Assembly: GCA_963722295.1 (NCBI GenBank) | Contig: CAVRLB010000001.1 | Coordinates: 868,001-932,000 of the forward strand | From: Brooklawnia sp032229645 | GTDB lineage: Bacteria; Actinomycetota; Actinomycetes; Propionibacteriales; Propionibacteriaceae | DNA: 64,000 bases | Reading direction: 5' to 3' | Shown: piece after piece, positions 39,755 through 48,839 of the stretch | Position numbering within the stretch: the stretch's first letter is position 1 | How the letters are laid out: the number at the start of each line of letters is the position of its first letter | Translations under genes and position numbers: made by a program | Notes under the pieces: generated by a model | What the model was told of the DNA's origin: nothing | The model's database searches: none | The model's input: only the letters and a program-made list of their open reading frames with translations

Positions 39755-41752
39755 GAGCCGTTGCAGTGCCTGGATGGCCGCCTCAGAATCGGTGGTCGTC
39801 CAAAACGGTGGCAGTGATGCCCTCAGGAAGCTCCCGTAACGTGCCTTGACCAGCCTCGGGTCCAGCACCGCGACTACGCCCTTGTCGCTGGACGAACGGA
39901 TGAGTCGCCCGACCCCTTGGGCGAGCAGCAGCGCGGCATGACTGGCGGCGACCTGCATGAAGCCATTGCCACCGGCCTGCGTAGCGGCCAACTGCCGGGC
40001 CTGCATCAGCGGGTCGTCCGGACGAGGGAACGGGATCTTGTCGATCACGACCAGCCGACAGGTGTCCCCCGGTACGTCGATGCCCTGCCACAGCGACATC
40101 GTGCCGAGCAGCACCGACCGCTCATCCGCGATGAAGGTGCGGGTGAGTTCACTGAGATTCGCCTCACCCTGGCACATGACATTCATCCCGGGCAGCGCTC
40201 CTCGCAGGTGCTCGGCCGCTGCCTCCGCGGATCGCTGAGAGGCGAACAGACCGAGGGTTCGGCCGTCGGCGGCCCAGATCAGCTCGGCGAGTTCGGTCAG
40301 CGCATCGGGTCCGATACCGTCGCGACCCGGATTCGGCAACCCGGTCGCCACATACAAGATGCCTTGTCTGCCGTAGTCGAACGGCGAACCGACATCGATC
40401 GCACGCCACTGTCCGGCGTCCCCCGCTTCGTCATCGGCGCCGATGCGATCGACTCGGCGAAGTCCCACGCTGCCCGCCAGCGGTTCGAATGCTCCGCCGA
40501 TGGTCAAGGTTGCCGAGGTCAGGATCGTCGGATGATCCTCCAGCACCTTCTCGCGCATCAGCCCGGCAACCGACAGTGGAGCAATGTTGAGCTGGCGACC
40601 GAACCGTTCGCTGGCGCTCAGCCAGACGACATCGTGTTCGTCCAGCTTGGCCATCCGTTCGGCAATCTCGAAGATCTCCTTCATTGCCGAAGACGCCTGC
40701 TGCTGCTCTGGCTCGGCGGTCTGACCGGATGAGGGCGCCAGCCCGGAGACGGCCCGTCGGGTCACTTCGCGTACCAGTTCCGCGGCTTGCACGGCAAGGG
40801 AGCCGGGCTCGGTGATGCGGCCCGGGGCCACCTCGGCCAATGCCTGTGAAACGGTGTCGGCGACTTCCAGGAGTTCGGCCGCCAGATCATCGTCCAGCCA
40901 GCTACTCGCACGTTTGGCGACCCGCTCGATCTGCTGCGGCGAGAGTTCACTGCTGGCCGCGCCCGTGACACGGTTGACCAGCTCGTGCGCCTCGTCCACG
41001 ATGACCGGTCCGTGTTCGGGTAGGGCCGTACCCCCATGCATCGCATTGATGGCCAGCAGCGCATGGTTGGTGACTACCAGATCGGCCTGCCGGGCCCTGG
41101 CGCGGGACGCTTCGACGAAGCACTCCGCGCCGTAGGGGCAGGAGTTGGCACCCAGGCATTCGCGTACCGGCACCGAAACCTGCGCCCACGCCCGGGGAGA
41201 GTGACTCGGCGCATCGTCTCGGTCGGCCAGCCCGCCGTCGCTCGCCTGTTGGTCGGCCCATTCGCGCAACGCCAGCACTTCGGCTCCCAGTGCCGAGGTG
41301 GCATCGACCGCCGAGTCCCGGACGACATCGACCAACTCTGCCCCGCCCAGCAACGAATCCTGGCCGGGACCTGCCTGATCGCGAACTCGCAGCAGGCAGA
41401 CATAGTTCGAGCGTCCCTTGAGAACCTGCGTGCGGGGCTCACGGCCCAGCACCGAAGCCACCGCCCGCGCAGCGACGGGAATGTCCTTGTGCGCGAGTTG
41501 TGCCTGCAAGGCGAGGGTCGCCGTTGCAACCAAGGCGGTCTGTTTGGACTGCATAGCCCAGATCATGGCCGGGATGAGGTAGCCGAGCGATTTGCCGGTG
41601 CCGGTGCCGGCCTGCACGAGAAGGTGCACCTGGTCGTCAAGGCTCGCCGCGACCTGGTCACTCATCGTCTGCTGGCCGGGGCGCGATGTCCCACCGAGCG
41701 CAGCGACGGCAGCCGCCAGCGCCTGAGAGGCCTGCTGGGAGAGATCGCTCAC
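39743..41752 (-). CDS. dinG: DinG-type ATP-dependent DNA helicase (XPD-like)
   Basis: A 669-residue superfamily 2 helicase of the XPD/DinG group, working on damage-linked or structured DNA. Walker A GTGTGKSLGY (about residues 49-58) and DEAH (about 243) are present, with LLGTMSLWQGIDVPG and the C-terminal QGVGRLIRS (motif VI). Cysteines in NYVC and CLGANSCPYGAEC (about 116 and 201-212) form the iron-sulfur cluster set. GTG 41752 overlaps the hflX stop (GTGA). Unlike lexA and recA it has no recognisable SOS box of its own. Confidence 0.88.
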   Translation of the reverse strand: MSDLSQQASQALAAAVAALGGTSRPGQQTMSDQVAASLDDQVHLLVQAGTGTGKSLGYLIPAMIWAMQSKQTALVATATLALQAQLAHKDIPVAARAVASVLGREPRTQVLKGRSNYVCLLRVRDQAGPGQDSLLGGAELVDVVRDSAVDATSALGAEVLALREWADQQASDGGLADRDDAPSHSPRAWAQVSVPVRECLGANSCPYGAECFVEASRARARQADLVVTNHALLAINAMHGGTALPEHGPVIVDEAHELVNRVTGAASSELSPQQIERVAKRASSWLDDDLAAELLEVADTVSQALAEVAPGRITEPGSLAVQAAELVREVTRRAVSGLAPSSGQTAEPEQQQASSAMKEIFEIAERMAKLDEHDVVWLSASERFGRQLNIAPLSVAGLMREKVLEDHPTILTSATLTIGGAFEPLAGSVGLRRVDRIGADDEAGDAGQWRAIDVGSPFDYGRQGILYVATGLPNPGRDGIGPDALTELAELIWAADGRTLGLFASQRSAEAAAEHLRGALPGMNVMCQGEANLSELTRTFIADERSVLLGTMSLWQGIDVPGDTCRLVVIDKIPFPRPDDPLMQARQLAATQAGGNGFMQVAASHAALLLAQGVGRLIRSSSDKGVVAVLDPRLVKARYGSFLRASLPPFWTTTDSEAAIQALQRLAAS

Positions 41753-43233
41753 CGCGGCTGCCCGGCGGTCTGAGCGTAGGGCGCCAACTGCGCGGCGAGA
41801 TCGGCATGGACGCGTGCGGTGATCAGCGTGCCGCCGGGCTGATGCTCGAGGCTGACCATCTCTGACTCCCGGTGCAGCCGGTCGACCAGATCTCCGCGGT
41901 CCCAGGGCAGCAGCGCGCTGATCTCGGTCTGCGGTATCGGCAGCCGCTGCTCGACCTTGGCCTGCAGGGCATCGATGCCCGCACCGGTGCGCGCGGAGAC
42001 CGCCAGCGCATCCGGGTACTGGTGCATCAAGACGGCGAGCACGTCGGGATCGGCCTGGTCGATCTTGTTGATCACCAATTGTTCGGGACGATCAGCGGCA
42101 CCGATCTCGGTAAGCACCCGATGGACGGCGTCGATCTGACCGATCGGGTCCGCATCTGAACCGTCCACCACATGCAGCAGCAGATCGGCGTCCATCGTCT
42201 CTTCCAGAGTGGAGCGGAACGCCTCGACCAGGTCGGTCGGCAGATGCCGGACGAAGCCGACGGTGTCGGTCAGCGTGAAGACGCGACCGTCTGCGGTCGT
42301 GGAGCGCCGGGTGGTCGGATCAAGCGTCGCGAACAAGGCGTCCTCGACCAGCACGCCGGCATGCGTGAGTCGGTTCAGCAGCGACGACTTACCGGCGTTG
42401 GTGTAGCCGACGATGGCCACCGAAGGGACGCGATGCCGTTGCCTGTCGGCACGCTTGATCGCGCGCGTGCCCTCCATCTCACGCAACTTGCTGCGCAGCA
42501 CCGAGATGCGGTGGTTAATGCGTCGCCGGTCGGTCTCGATCTTGGTCTCGCCGGGGCCTCGGCCGCCGATCCCCGCACCACCGGACGCCCGGCCACCGAC
42601 CTGGCGGCTCAGGTTGCCGCCCCAGCCACGCAGGCGCTGCTTCAGGTAGTTCAATTGGGCCAATTCGACCTGCGCCTTGCCCTCCACGCTCTTCGCATGC
42701 TGCGCAAAGATATCGAGGATCAGGGCCGTGCGGTCGACGACCTTGACTCCAACGCGGTCCTCCAGCGTGCGCAGCTGAGCCGGACTCAGTTCGCCATCGC
42801 AGATCACCGTGTCTGCACCGGTCGCCAGCACGACCTCGCGGACCTCATCGACCTTGCCGCGGCCAACATAGGTTGCCGGATCGGGCTTCTGGCGCCGTTG
42901 CACCAACCCTTCCAGCACCTGCGAACCCGCGGTCTGGGCCAGCGCCTTCAGCTCGAACATGGCGTTGTCAGCATCCTGCTGGGTACCGGTCGTCCAAACG
43001 CTCACGAGTACGACGCGCTCCAACCGGAGCTGGCGGTACTCGACCTCGCTGACATCGTCGAGTTCGGTCGACAACCCGGCCACTCGTCGCAGCGTGCGGC
43101 GCTGAGCCAGATCAAGTTCTCCGTCGTCGACCTCGTCGTCCAACTCGTCGTCGTCGAGCATCTCGTCCAGATCGCCGAAATCCTCGTCGGTGTCCCAGTT
43201 ATCGTCGTTGTGGTTCACAGCATCGTAGATCAT
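41749..43233 (-). CDS. hflX: GTPase HflX
   Basis: Ribosome-associated GTPase that splits stalled or heat-stressed 70S ribosomes; 494 residues. An acidic, disordered N-terminus (about 1-45, DEDFGDLDEMLDDDELDD) precedes the HflX domain with the glycine-rich RQVGGRASGGAGIGGRGPG (about 214-232). The G domain has GYTNAGKSS (G1), DTVG (G3), NKID (G4) and SARTG (G5). ATG 43233 is used; TTG 43239 is possible. It overlaps the helicase gene by 4 nt. The hflX-dapF-miaA-miaB order is common in actinobacteria. Confidence 0.94.
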   Translation of the reverse strand: MIYDAVNHNDDNWDTDEDFGDLDEMLDDDELDDEVDDGELDLAQRRTLRRVAGLSTELDDVSEVEYRQLRLERVVLVSVWTTGTQQDADNAMFELKALAQTAGSQVLEGLVQRRQKPDPATYVGRGKVDEVREVVLATGADTVICDGELSPAQLRTLEDRVGVKVVDRTALILDIFAQHAKSVEGKAQVELAQLNYLKQRLRGWGGNLSRQVGGRASGGAGIGGRGPGETKIETDRRRINHRISVLRSKLREMEGTRAIKRADRQRHRVPSVAIVGYTNAGKSSLLNRLTHAGVLVEDALFATLDPTTRRSTTADGRVFTLTDTVGFVRHLPTDLVEAFRSTLEETMDADLLLHVVDGSDADPIGQIDAVHRVLTEIGAADRPEQLVINKIDQADPDVLAVLMHQYPDALAVSARTGAGIDALQAKVEQRLPIPQTEISALLPWDRGDLVDRLHRESEMVSLEHQPGGTLITARVHADLAAQLAPYAQTAGQPR

Positions 43234-43269
43234 CGTCAAACAAGCTTATAGCCGGTCGATTCAAAGCGC

Positions 43270-44100
43270 TCATCCCAGCTTCGGCAGGTTCACCCGGCCA
43301 TGCGCAACCACCACTGCCGGACCGGTCAGGTAGGCCTGCTCTGCGTCGAAGTCCACCTTCAAGGTGCCGCCCGGCACGGTGACCGCCATGCCTGTGGCCT
43401 GTGCGCCCAATCGATCCAGCTGGGCAGCCGCCGATGCGACCACACCGGTGCCGCACGACTGGGTCTCCCCCACGCCCCGCTCGAAGACACGCATCGCCAA
43501 CTCGTTCTCGCTGGTCGGCACAATGAACTCCACATTCACCCCAGCCGGATAGTCGGCCGGATCGTAGATCGGGGCGATCGTCAGATCCAACGTCTTCAGC
43601 GCCTCGATATCGTCCAACCGAACCACTGCGTGCGGGTTTCCGACATCGACCATCGTGGCGGTATAACGATGCCCGTCAGCCTCGACCCAGGTCGGCTGCC
43701 CGGCGACCACCGCCTGCCCCATGCTGACCTTGATGCGTCCATCGGGATACGGCCAGGCCTCGCGAAGGCCGGCCCGGGTGGCGACTTGAACCGGCTCGGT
43801 GTCAACAAGACCCTGATCGATCAGATAGCGAACGAACAATCGCAGCCCGTTGCCGCACATCTCGGCGATAGAGCCGTCGGCGTTCCGGTAGTCCATAAAC
43901 CACAAGGACGGATCGCCGTGCCATTCGGGTATCAACTCGCTACGCACGGCCCGCAGCAGGCCGTCACCGCCGATTCCGGCGCGCCGATCGCACAGCCAGC
44001 GTACGGTCTGAGCGGACACCGAGGTCATGGCCTCACGATCGAGGAGAATGACGAAGTCGTTGTGGGTGGCGTGGCCCTTCGCAAAGCCCAAGGTCTGCAT
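43270..44100 (-). CDS. dapF: Diaminopimelate epimerase
   Basis: Converts LL- to meso-diaminopimelate for lysine and peptidoglycan synthesis, 276 residues, PLP-independent two-base mechanism. First catalytic Cys is in MCGNG (about residue 82) and second in SCGTG (about 217). GHATHNDFV at the N-terminus reads like the usual GxGNDF with an extra residue. DYRNADGSIAEMCGNGLR and VNVEFI segments are typical. ATG 44100 lies 12 bp behind the miaA stop. Confidence 0.95.
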   Translation of the reverse strand: MQTLGFAKGHATHNDFVILLDREAMTSVSAQTVRWLCDRRAGIGGDGLLRAVRSELIPEWHGDPSLWFMDYRNADGSIAEMCGNGLRLFVRYLIDQGLVDTEPVQVATRAGLREAWPYPDGRIKVSMGQAVVAGQPTWVEADGHRYTATMVDVGNPHAVVRLDDIEALKTLDLTIAPIYDPADYPAGVNVEFIVPTSENELAMRVFERGVGETQSCGTGVVASAAAQLDRLGAQATGMAVTVPGGTLKVDFDAEQAYLTGPAVVVAHGRVNLPKLG

Positions 44101-44112
44101 CTGCTCAGTCTT

Positions 44113-45048
44113 TCACTCATCAAGGCAAAAGCCGAGGACATCCGCGATGGTCTCAGCAGCCGCAGGACCTGCGGCATCCAACCAGCTGATGCGTGGGTCC
44201 CGGGCGAACCAGCCAAGCTGTTTGCGGGCAAATCGGCGGGTGCCGTCGATGGTTGCCTGCTTGGCTTGGTCCTCGGTCAGTTCTCCGGTGAGATATGCCA
44301 GTACTTGCTGGTACCCGAGCCCGCGCGACGCGGTCAACCCTTCGCGCAGTCCCTGAGCAACGAGGCCGCGTACCTCGTCCACCAGGCCATCGGCCCACAT
44401 CTGAGCGACTCTGGCGGCGATTCGAGCGTCCATCTCGGCCCGTTCCAGATGACAACCGAACTGGTGGACATCTGCCAGCTCGTAAACCGGCTCGGGCAGC
44501 CGGGGACTGAAATCACCGGTGAGTTCGATCACTTCGAGCGCGCGCACGATGCGCCGACCGTTGCCCGGAAGGATGCTCGCGGCCGCATCCGGATGCTTCT
44601 CGGCGAGCACGGCGTGTAGCGCGGCAGCGCCGATGCGGTCAAGCTCGTCCTGCCACTTCCGGCGAATCTCGGGATCGGTGCCGGGAAACTCGAAGCGGTC
44701 GATGATCGCCCTGATATACAGACTGCTGCCACCGACAAGGATCGGTATGACGCCCTGGTCGCGCAGCTGACCGACAATGGTGCGGGCCATCGACTGAAAC
44801 TGCGCAACCGATGCCGTTTGGGTGATCTCCATGATGTTGACCAGATGATGATGCACGCTCGCCAGCTCGGCTGCCGACGGTTTGGCCGTCCCGATGTTCA
44901 TGCCGCGATAGACCAACATCGAATCGGCGTTGACGATCTCGGCGGGCCGGCCCCGAGCAGCCAGCAGCCGGGCCAGGTGAATAGCCAGGGACGACTTCCC
45001 GCTGGCCGTCGGCCCGATGAGTACGATCAGCGGCAGTCGATCCGCCAT
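44113..45048 (-). CDS. miaA: tRNA dimethylallyltransferase
   Basis: Adds a dimethylallyl group to N6 of A37 in tRNAs reading UNN codons; 311 residues. The P-loop GPTASGKSSLA (about 11-21), the DSMLVYRGMNIGTAKP motif (about 40-55) and the GGSSLYIRAI segment (about 100-109) are intact. It starts 1 nt past the miaB stop (TGAGATG). The isopentenyl product is the substrate of MiaB, whose gene is just upstream. Confidence 0.95.
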   Translation of the reverse strand: MADRLPLIVLIGPTASGKSSLAIHLARLLAARGRPAEIVNADSMLVYRGMNIGTAKPSAAELASVHHHLVNIMEITQTASVAQFQSMARTIVGQLRDQGVIPILVGGSSLYIRAIIDRFEFPGTDPEIRRKWQDELDRIGAAALHAVLAEKHPDAAASILPGNGRRIVRALEVIELTGDFSPRLPEPVYELADVHQFGCHLERAEMDARIAARVAQMWADGLVDEVRGLVAQGLREGLTASRGLGYQQVLAYLTGELTEDQAKQATIDGTRRFARKQLGWFARDPRISWLDAAGPAAAETIADVLGFCLDE

Positions 45049-45049
45049 C

Positions 45050-46525
45050 TCAGGGAACCTGAATCGCGGGAAGCCCGAGCCCGATTCCGGTTGGACGCGG
45101 TTGGTGGGCCGCCTGCCAGGCATCGCCGCCGCGAGTACGGCGCAGGCTGCGGATCGGCGCATCGGCTACCAGATGGTGCGGAGCCGCATGGGTGATCTGC
45201 ACCTCGGCGATGTCTCCCGGGCGCGGCTGAAGAGCCGTATCGTCGGGTATCGCGACATGGATCAGTCTGTTGTCGCGGGCGCGTCCGCTGACTCGCGCGG
45301 TGCGGTGGTCCTTGCGTCCCTCGCCCGCAGCGAAAAGGACCTCCACGGTGCTGCCGACCAGCGCCTTGTTTTCGTCCCAGGCGATCTGCTCGATCTCGGC
45401 CACCAACCGCTCGTAGCGTTCCTGGACGACCTCAGCGGGCACCTGGTCGGGCATGGTGGCCGCCGGTGTGCCCGGCCGGATGGAGTACTGGAAGGTGAAC
45501 GCCGCACTGAACCGTGCCCGGCGGACCACATCGAGTGTCTCTTCGAAGTCCTCGTCGGTCTCACCTGGAAAGCCGACGATGATGTCCGTGGTGATCGCCG
45601 CGTGCGGCATCGCGGAGCGCACATCGTCCAGGATGCGCAGGAAGCGGTCGTGGCGGTAGCTACGGCGCATTGCACGAAGAACCTTGTCGGATCCCGATTG
45701 CAGGGGCATGTGCAGGCTCGGCATGATGTTGTGCGTCTCGGCCATGGCCTCGATGACATCGTTGGTGAACGAGGCCGGATGGGGGCTGGTGAACCGTACT
45801 CGCTCCAAGCCATCGATTTCGCCGCAGGAGCGCAGCAGCTGGGCGAAGGCCGTGCGATCGCCGAACTCCACACCATAGGTGTTCACGTTCTGTCCGAGCA
45901 GCGTGATCTCCTGGACGCCGTCGCCGACCAGCATCTCGATCTCGCGCAGTATCTCGCCGGGCCTGCGATCGGTCTCTTTGCCGCGCAGGCTCGGCACGAT
46001 GCAGAAGGTGCAGGTGTTGTTGCAGCCGACGCTGACCGACACCCAGGCCGCATACGCCGAGTCACGCCGGGTGGGCAGGTTGGACGGAAAGGTCTGTAGG
46101 GCCTCCTTGATCTCCACCTGCGCCTGCTCGGTGATTCGAGCTCGCTCCAACAGCACCGGCAACGAACCAAGATTGTTCGTGCCGAAGACGACGTCGACCC
46201 AAGGAGCCTTGGCCGTGATCAGATCACGGTCCTTTTGAGCCATGCAGCCGCCCACGGCGATCTGCATGCCGGGACGCTCGCGCTTGATGCGCGCCATATG
46301 GCCAAGGTTGCCGTAGAGCCTGTTGTCGGCGTTCTCACGTACGGCGCAGGTATTGAAGACGACCACGTCGGCATCGGCGACCTCGCCGGATGACGGGGGT
46401 GCAGCGACCAGCCCCGCCTCCTCGAGAAGTCCTGCGATGCGTTCGGAATCGTGCACGTTCATCTGGCACCCATAGGTGATGACCTGGTAGGTGCGCGATG
46501 CGGACGGTGTGATCTGCGTGGTCAT
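45050..46525 (-). CDS. miaB: tRNA-2-methylthio-N6-dimethylallyladenosine synthase
   Basis: Radical-SAM methylthiotransferase acting on i6A37 of tRNA, 491 residues. The MTTase domain contains the auxiliary-cluster cysteines YGCQMN, NTCAVRE and GGCMAQ. The radical-SAM motif is CNNTCTFC (about residues 163-170). A TRAM domain ends at about 450. The last 35 residues are basic and poorly conserved. ATG 46525 is chosen; the in-frame start at 46666 adds an unrelated leader. MiaA follows 1 nt later. Confidence 0.95.
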   Translation of the reverse strand: MTTQITPSASRTYQVITYGCQMNVHDSERIAGLLEEAGLVAAPPSSGEVADADVVVFNTCAVRENADNRLYGNLGHMARIKRERPGMQIAVGGCMAQKDRDLITAKAPWVDVVFGTNNLGSLPVLLERARITEQAQVEIKEALQTFPSNLPTRRDSAYAAWVSVSVGCNNTCTFCIVPSLRGKETDRRPGEILREIEMLVGDGVQEITLLGQNVNTYGVEFGDRTAFAQLLRSCGEIDGLERVRFTSPHPASFTNDVIEAMAETHNIMPSLHMPLQSGSDKVLRAMRRSYRHDRFLRILDDVRSAMPHAAITTDIIVGFPGETDEDFEETLDVVRRARFSAAFTFQYSIRPGTPAATMPDQVPAEVVQERYERLVAEIEQIAWDENKALVGSTVEVLFAAGEGRKDHRTARVSGRARDNRLIHVAIPDDTALQPRPGDIAEVQITHAAPHHLVADAPIRSLRRTRGGDAWQAAHQPRPTGIGLGLPAIQVP

Positions 46526-46677
46526 GGCCCATCCACTGTAATGGTTGAGTCGCCCGGATCGAGATTCGTCGATGCCGGATCCGGTTCTCGGTTCGGCGCA
46601 TGCACCGATCTGGACGTCGTGCTGGCCAAGACGCTGCGGCTCGACACGATCGAGCGCTGACCGCAAACGCGATCGTT

Positions 46678-47136
46678 CTACGGCTCGGCAAGCTCCTCAA
46701 GGGCTTGCCGAGCGGACGACCACGCCAGCTCCCCACTGAATCCGCGCCTGCCCAGTGCCCCGGCTATCCGGCGCAATGCCACCTCGCGGTCCAGGCCAGC
46801 TGCGCTACGCGCCTTACGACGAGCGAACTCCAGCGCTGAGTCGGCCTCGACCTCGTGGTCGACGGGTGCCACCGCCTCGGCGATGGTCTCCTCGTCGATC
46901 CCCTTGCGGCGTAACTCGACGGTCAACGCGCGACGCGGTAGCAGTCGTCCGCGTTGGCGGGTGTCCACCCACTGCTGCGCGAAAGCGGTGTCGTTGATCA
47001 GCCCAACCTCTTCGAACCGGCGGAGCACCTGCTCTATGGGATCGTGCTCCGCACCCTTGCGGGCCAGGTACTGAGCGAGCTCTACCCGGCCGTAGGCACG
47101 TCGATCGAGAGCTCGCAGGGCGATTTCACGGGTCAC
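46678..47136 (-). CDS. recX: Regulatory protein RecX
   Basis: Modulator that limits RecA filament growth; at least 152 residues, made of three-helix RecX repeats (ALRALDRRAYGRVELAQYL; GLINDTAFAQQWVDTR; ARRKARSAAGLDREVALRRI). GTG 47136 is the first canonical start, but it has no ribosome-binding site and the frame stays open upstream to the recA stop codon. The true start may be a CTG or ATC near 47196-47199, overlapping the recA stop, which would add about 20 acidic residues. Lies directly after recA on the same strand. Confidence 0.88.
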   Translation of the reverse strand: MTREIALRALDRRAYGRVELAQYLARKGAEHDPIEQVLRRFEEVGLINDTAFAQQWVDTRQRGRLLPRRALTVELRRKGIDEETIAEAVAPVDHEVEADSALEFARRKARSAAGLDREVALRRIAGALGRRGFSGELAWSSARQALEELAEP

Positions 47137-47195
47137 CGAGTACGCGTCGGCCGCTGGTTCGGCCGCGATGCCATCGGCCGGGGGTTCCTCGGCGA

Positions 47196-48239
47196 TCAGA
47201 AGTCGACCTCTCCGGTAACCGGATCGACGCCCTCGGGCACTTCTGCCTCACCCATACCCATCGCTTGGCGAATCTTGGTGTCCAACTCGTTGGCCATGTC
47301 CGGATTCGCCAGCAGATAGTTGCGGGCATTCTCCTTGCCTTGGCCCAGCTGATCGTCGCCGTAGGTGAACCACGAACCCGCCTTGCGCACGAGCCCGACA
47401 TCCACACCCATGTCGATCAGACTGCCCTCGCGAGAGATGCCTCGTCCGTACATGATGTCGAACTCCGCCTGCTTGAACGGCGGCGCGACCTTGTTCTTGG
47501 CAACCTTCACGCGTGTACGGTTGCCTACGACCTCAGTGCCGTCCTTGAGCGACTCAATGCGTCGCACATCGAGACGGACCGACGAATAGAACTTCAATGC
47601 ACGGCCACCGGTGGTGGTCTCGGGGCTGCCGAACATGACGCCGATCTTCTCGCGCAGCTGGTTGATGAAGATCGCCGTGGTGTTGGCAGATTTCAGGGCG
47701 CCGGTGATCTTGCGCAATGCCTGGCTCATCAGCCGGGCCTGCAGGCCAACATGGGAGTCGCCCATCTCGCCCTCGATCTCGGCCTTCGGGGTGAGCGCGG
47801 CCACGGAGTCGATGACGATCAGTGCCAGTGCACCCGAGCGGATCAGGGTATCGGCGATCTCAAGTGCCTGCTCGCCGTTGTCGGGCTGGCTCACCAGCAG
47901 CGCATCGGTATCGACACCGAGCGCTGCGGCATAGGTCGGGTCAAGAGCATGCTCGGCGTCGATGAAGGCGCAGATGCCGCCTTCGGCTTGCGCATTGGCG
48001 ATCGCGTGCAATGCGACGGTGGTCTTGCCGCTCGATTCGGGACCGTAAACCTCAACGATGCGGCCTCGGGGAAGTCCACCGATACCAAGAGCGACATCGA
48101 GCGCAATCGAACCGGTGGGGATGACTTCGATCTGGGCGTGGCTCTGATCTCCCAGCCGCATGATCGCGCCTTTGCCGTGCTGCTTCTCAATTTGGGCGAG
48201 TGCTGCCTGGAGGGCCTTCTCGCGATCTGCAACAGCCAT
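47196..48239 (-). CDS. recA: Recombinase RecA
   Basis: Strand-exchange and LexA coprotease protein, 347 residues. Walker A GPESSGKTT (about residues 66-74), the Walker B strand ALIVIDSVAAL (about 140-150), loop L1 MGDSHVGLQARLMSQ and loop L2 INQLREKIGVMFGSPETTTGG are canonical. The C-terminus is acidic. ATG 48239 is chosen behind AGAGGACAAGG; an earlier frame start at 48323 adds a non-conserved leader. An SOS box lies about 150 bp upstream. No intein is present. Confidence 0.97.
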   Translation of the reverse strand: MAVADREKALQAALAQIEKQHGKGAIMRLGDQSHAQIEVIPTGSIALDVALGIGGLPRGRIVEVYGPESSGKTTVALHAIANAQAEGGICAFIDAEHALDPTYAAALGVDTDALLVSQPDNGEQALEIADTLIRSGALALIVIDSVAALTPKAEIEGEMGDSHVGLQARLMSQALRKITGALKSANTTAIFINQLREKIGVMFGSPETTTGGRALKFYSSVRLDVRRIESLKDGTEVVGNRTRVKVAKNKVAPPFKQAEFDIMYGRGISREGSLIDMGVDVGLVRKAGSWFTYGDDQLGQGKENARNYLLANPDMANELDTKIRQAMGMGEAEVPEGVDPVTGEVDF

Positions 48240-48345
48240 CTTGCCTTGTCCTCTCTGTGCCAGGGATGCCCTGGAAGTATGGGTGGTTGACGTTGAGAGC
48301 AATCTAGACCGGCCTGCCGACATTTTTTTACCGCCCGCCTTGGAC

Positions 48346-48354
48346 TGTGGATAA
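48346..48354. promoter_or_regulatory. DnaA box in the recA leader
   Basis: TTATCCACA on the minus strand, identical to the general DnaA consensus, 107 bp before the recA start. Single box. Confidence 0.5.
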
Positions 48355-48387
48355 CTCCGTCACGTTCTCAACCTCCAACAAGGATAA

Positions 48388-48403
48388 CCGAACACGTGTT
48401 CGA
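48388..48403. promoter_or_regulatory. LexA (SOS) box upstream of recA
   Basis: CCGAACACGTGTTCGA, one mismatch from TCGAAC-N4-GTTCGA, 149 bp before the recA start. Confidence 0.88.
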
Positions 48404-48445
48404 AGTGCATCTTTGCGCGCGTGTCGCGCTGACATTTCGTATGCC

Positions 48446-48640
48446 TCAACGATCGCTTGCGGGCAGCTCAAGCTGCGTCCAAGCAGCGCGCCAGATCGTC
48501 TTGCACGGCACGCCGGCGGAGAGCGCTTCGGCTACCGTGCGTCCGGCGAGATCACTCAGCACGACCTGCTCCGCCCACACGCGGGCATAGCCTGACCCTA
48601 GGTGGGCGACGAGTCGCTGCCATAGTTCGGCTTCACGCAT
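48446..48640 (-). CDS. DUF3046 family small protein
   Basis: A 64-residue acidic-to-neutral helical protein of a family confined to actinobacteria and usually placed just upstream of recA. The pattern ELWQRLVAHLGSGYARVWAEQVVLSDLAGRTVAEALSAG is typical; function unknown. ATG 48640. The recA SOS box lies between it and recA, so it is probably not part of the SOS transcript. Confidence 0.85.
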   Translation of the reverse strand: MREAELWQRLVAHLGSGYARVWAEQVVLSDLAGRTVAEALSAGVPCKTIWRAAWTQLELPASDR

Positions 48641-48839
48641 GGCCTCTACGCTACGGGTACCGGCAAGGGTCCTGAACCCGGATCCACCGATTTCCGCCTA
48701 CTGCGCGACCCCGCGGGCACGCTGGATTCAGGCTGAAACCGTGGTCCGCCCGGCGCCTTTGCCTGCCGTGTGCGGTCATCACCCGCCCGATCTGCTGCGA
48801 GGATCGGTTTTTGTCAGTGGCCATGGTCACAATAACTGC

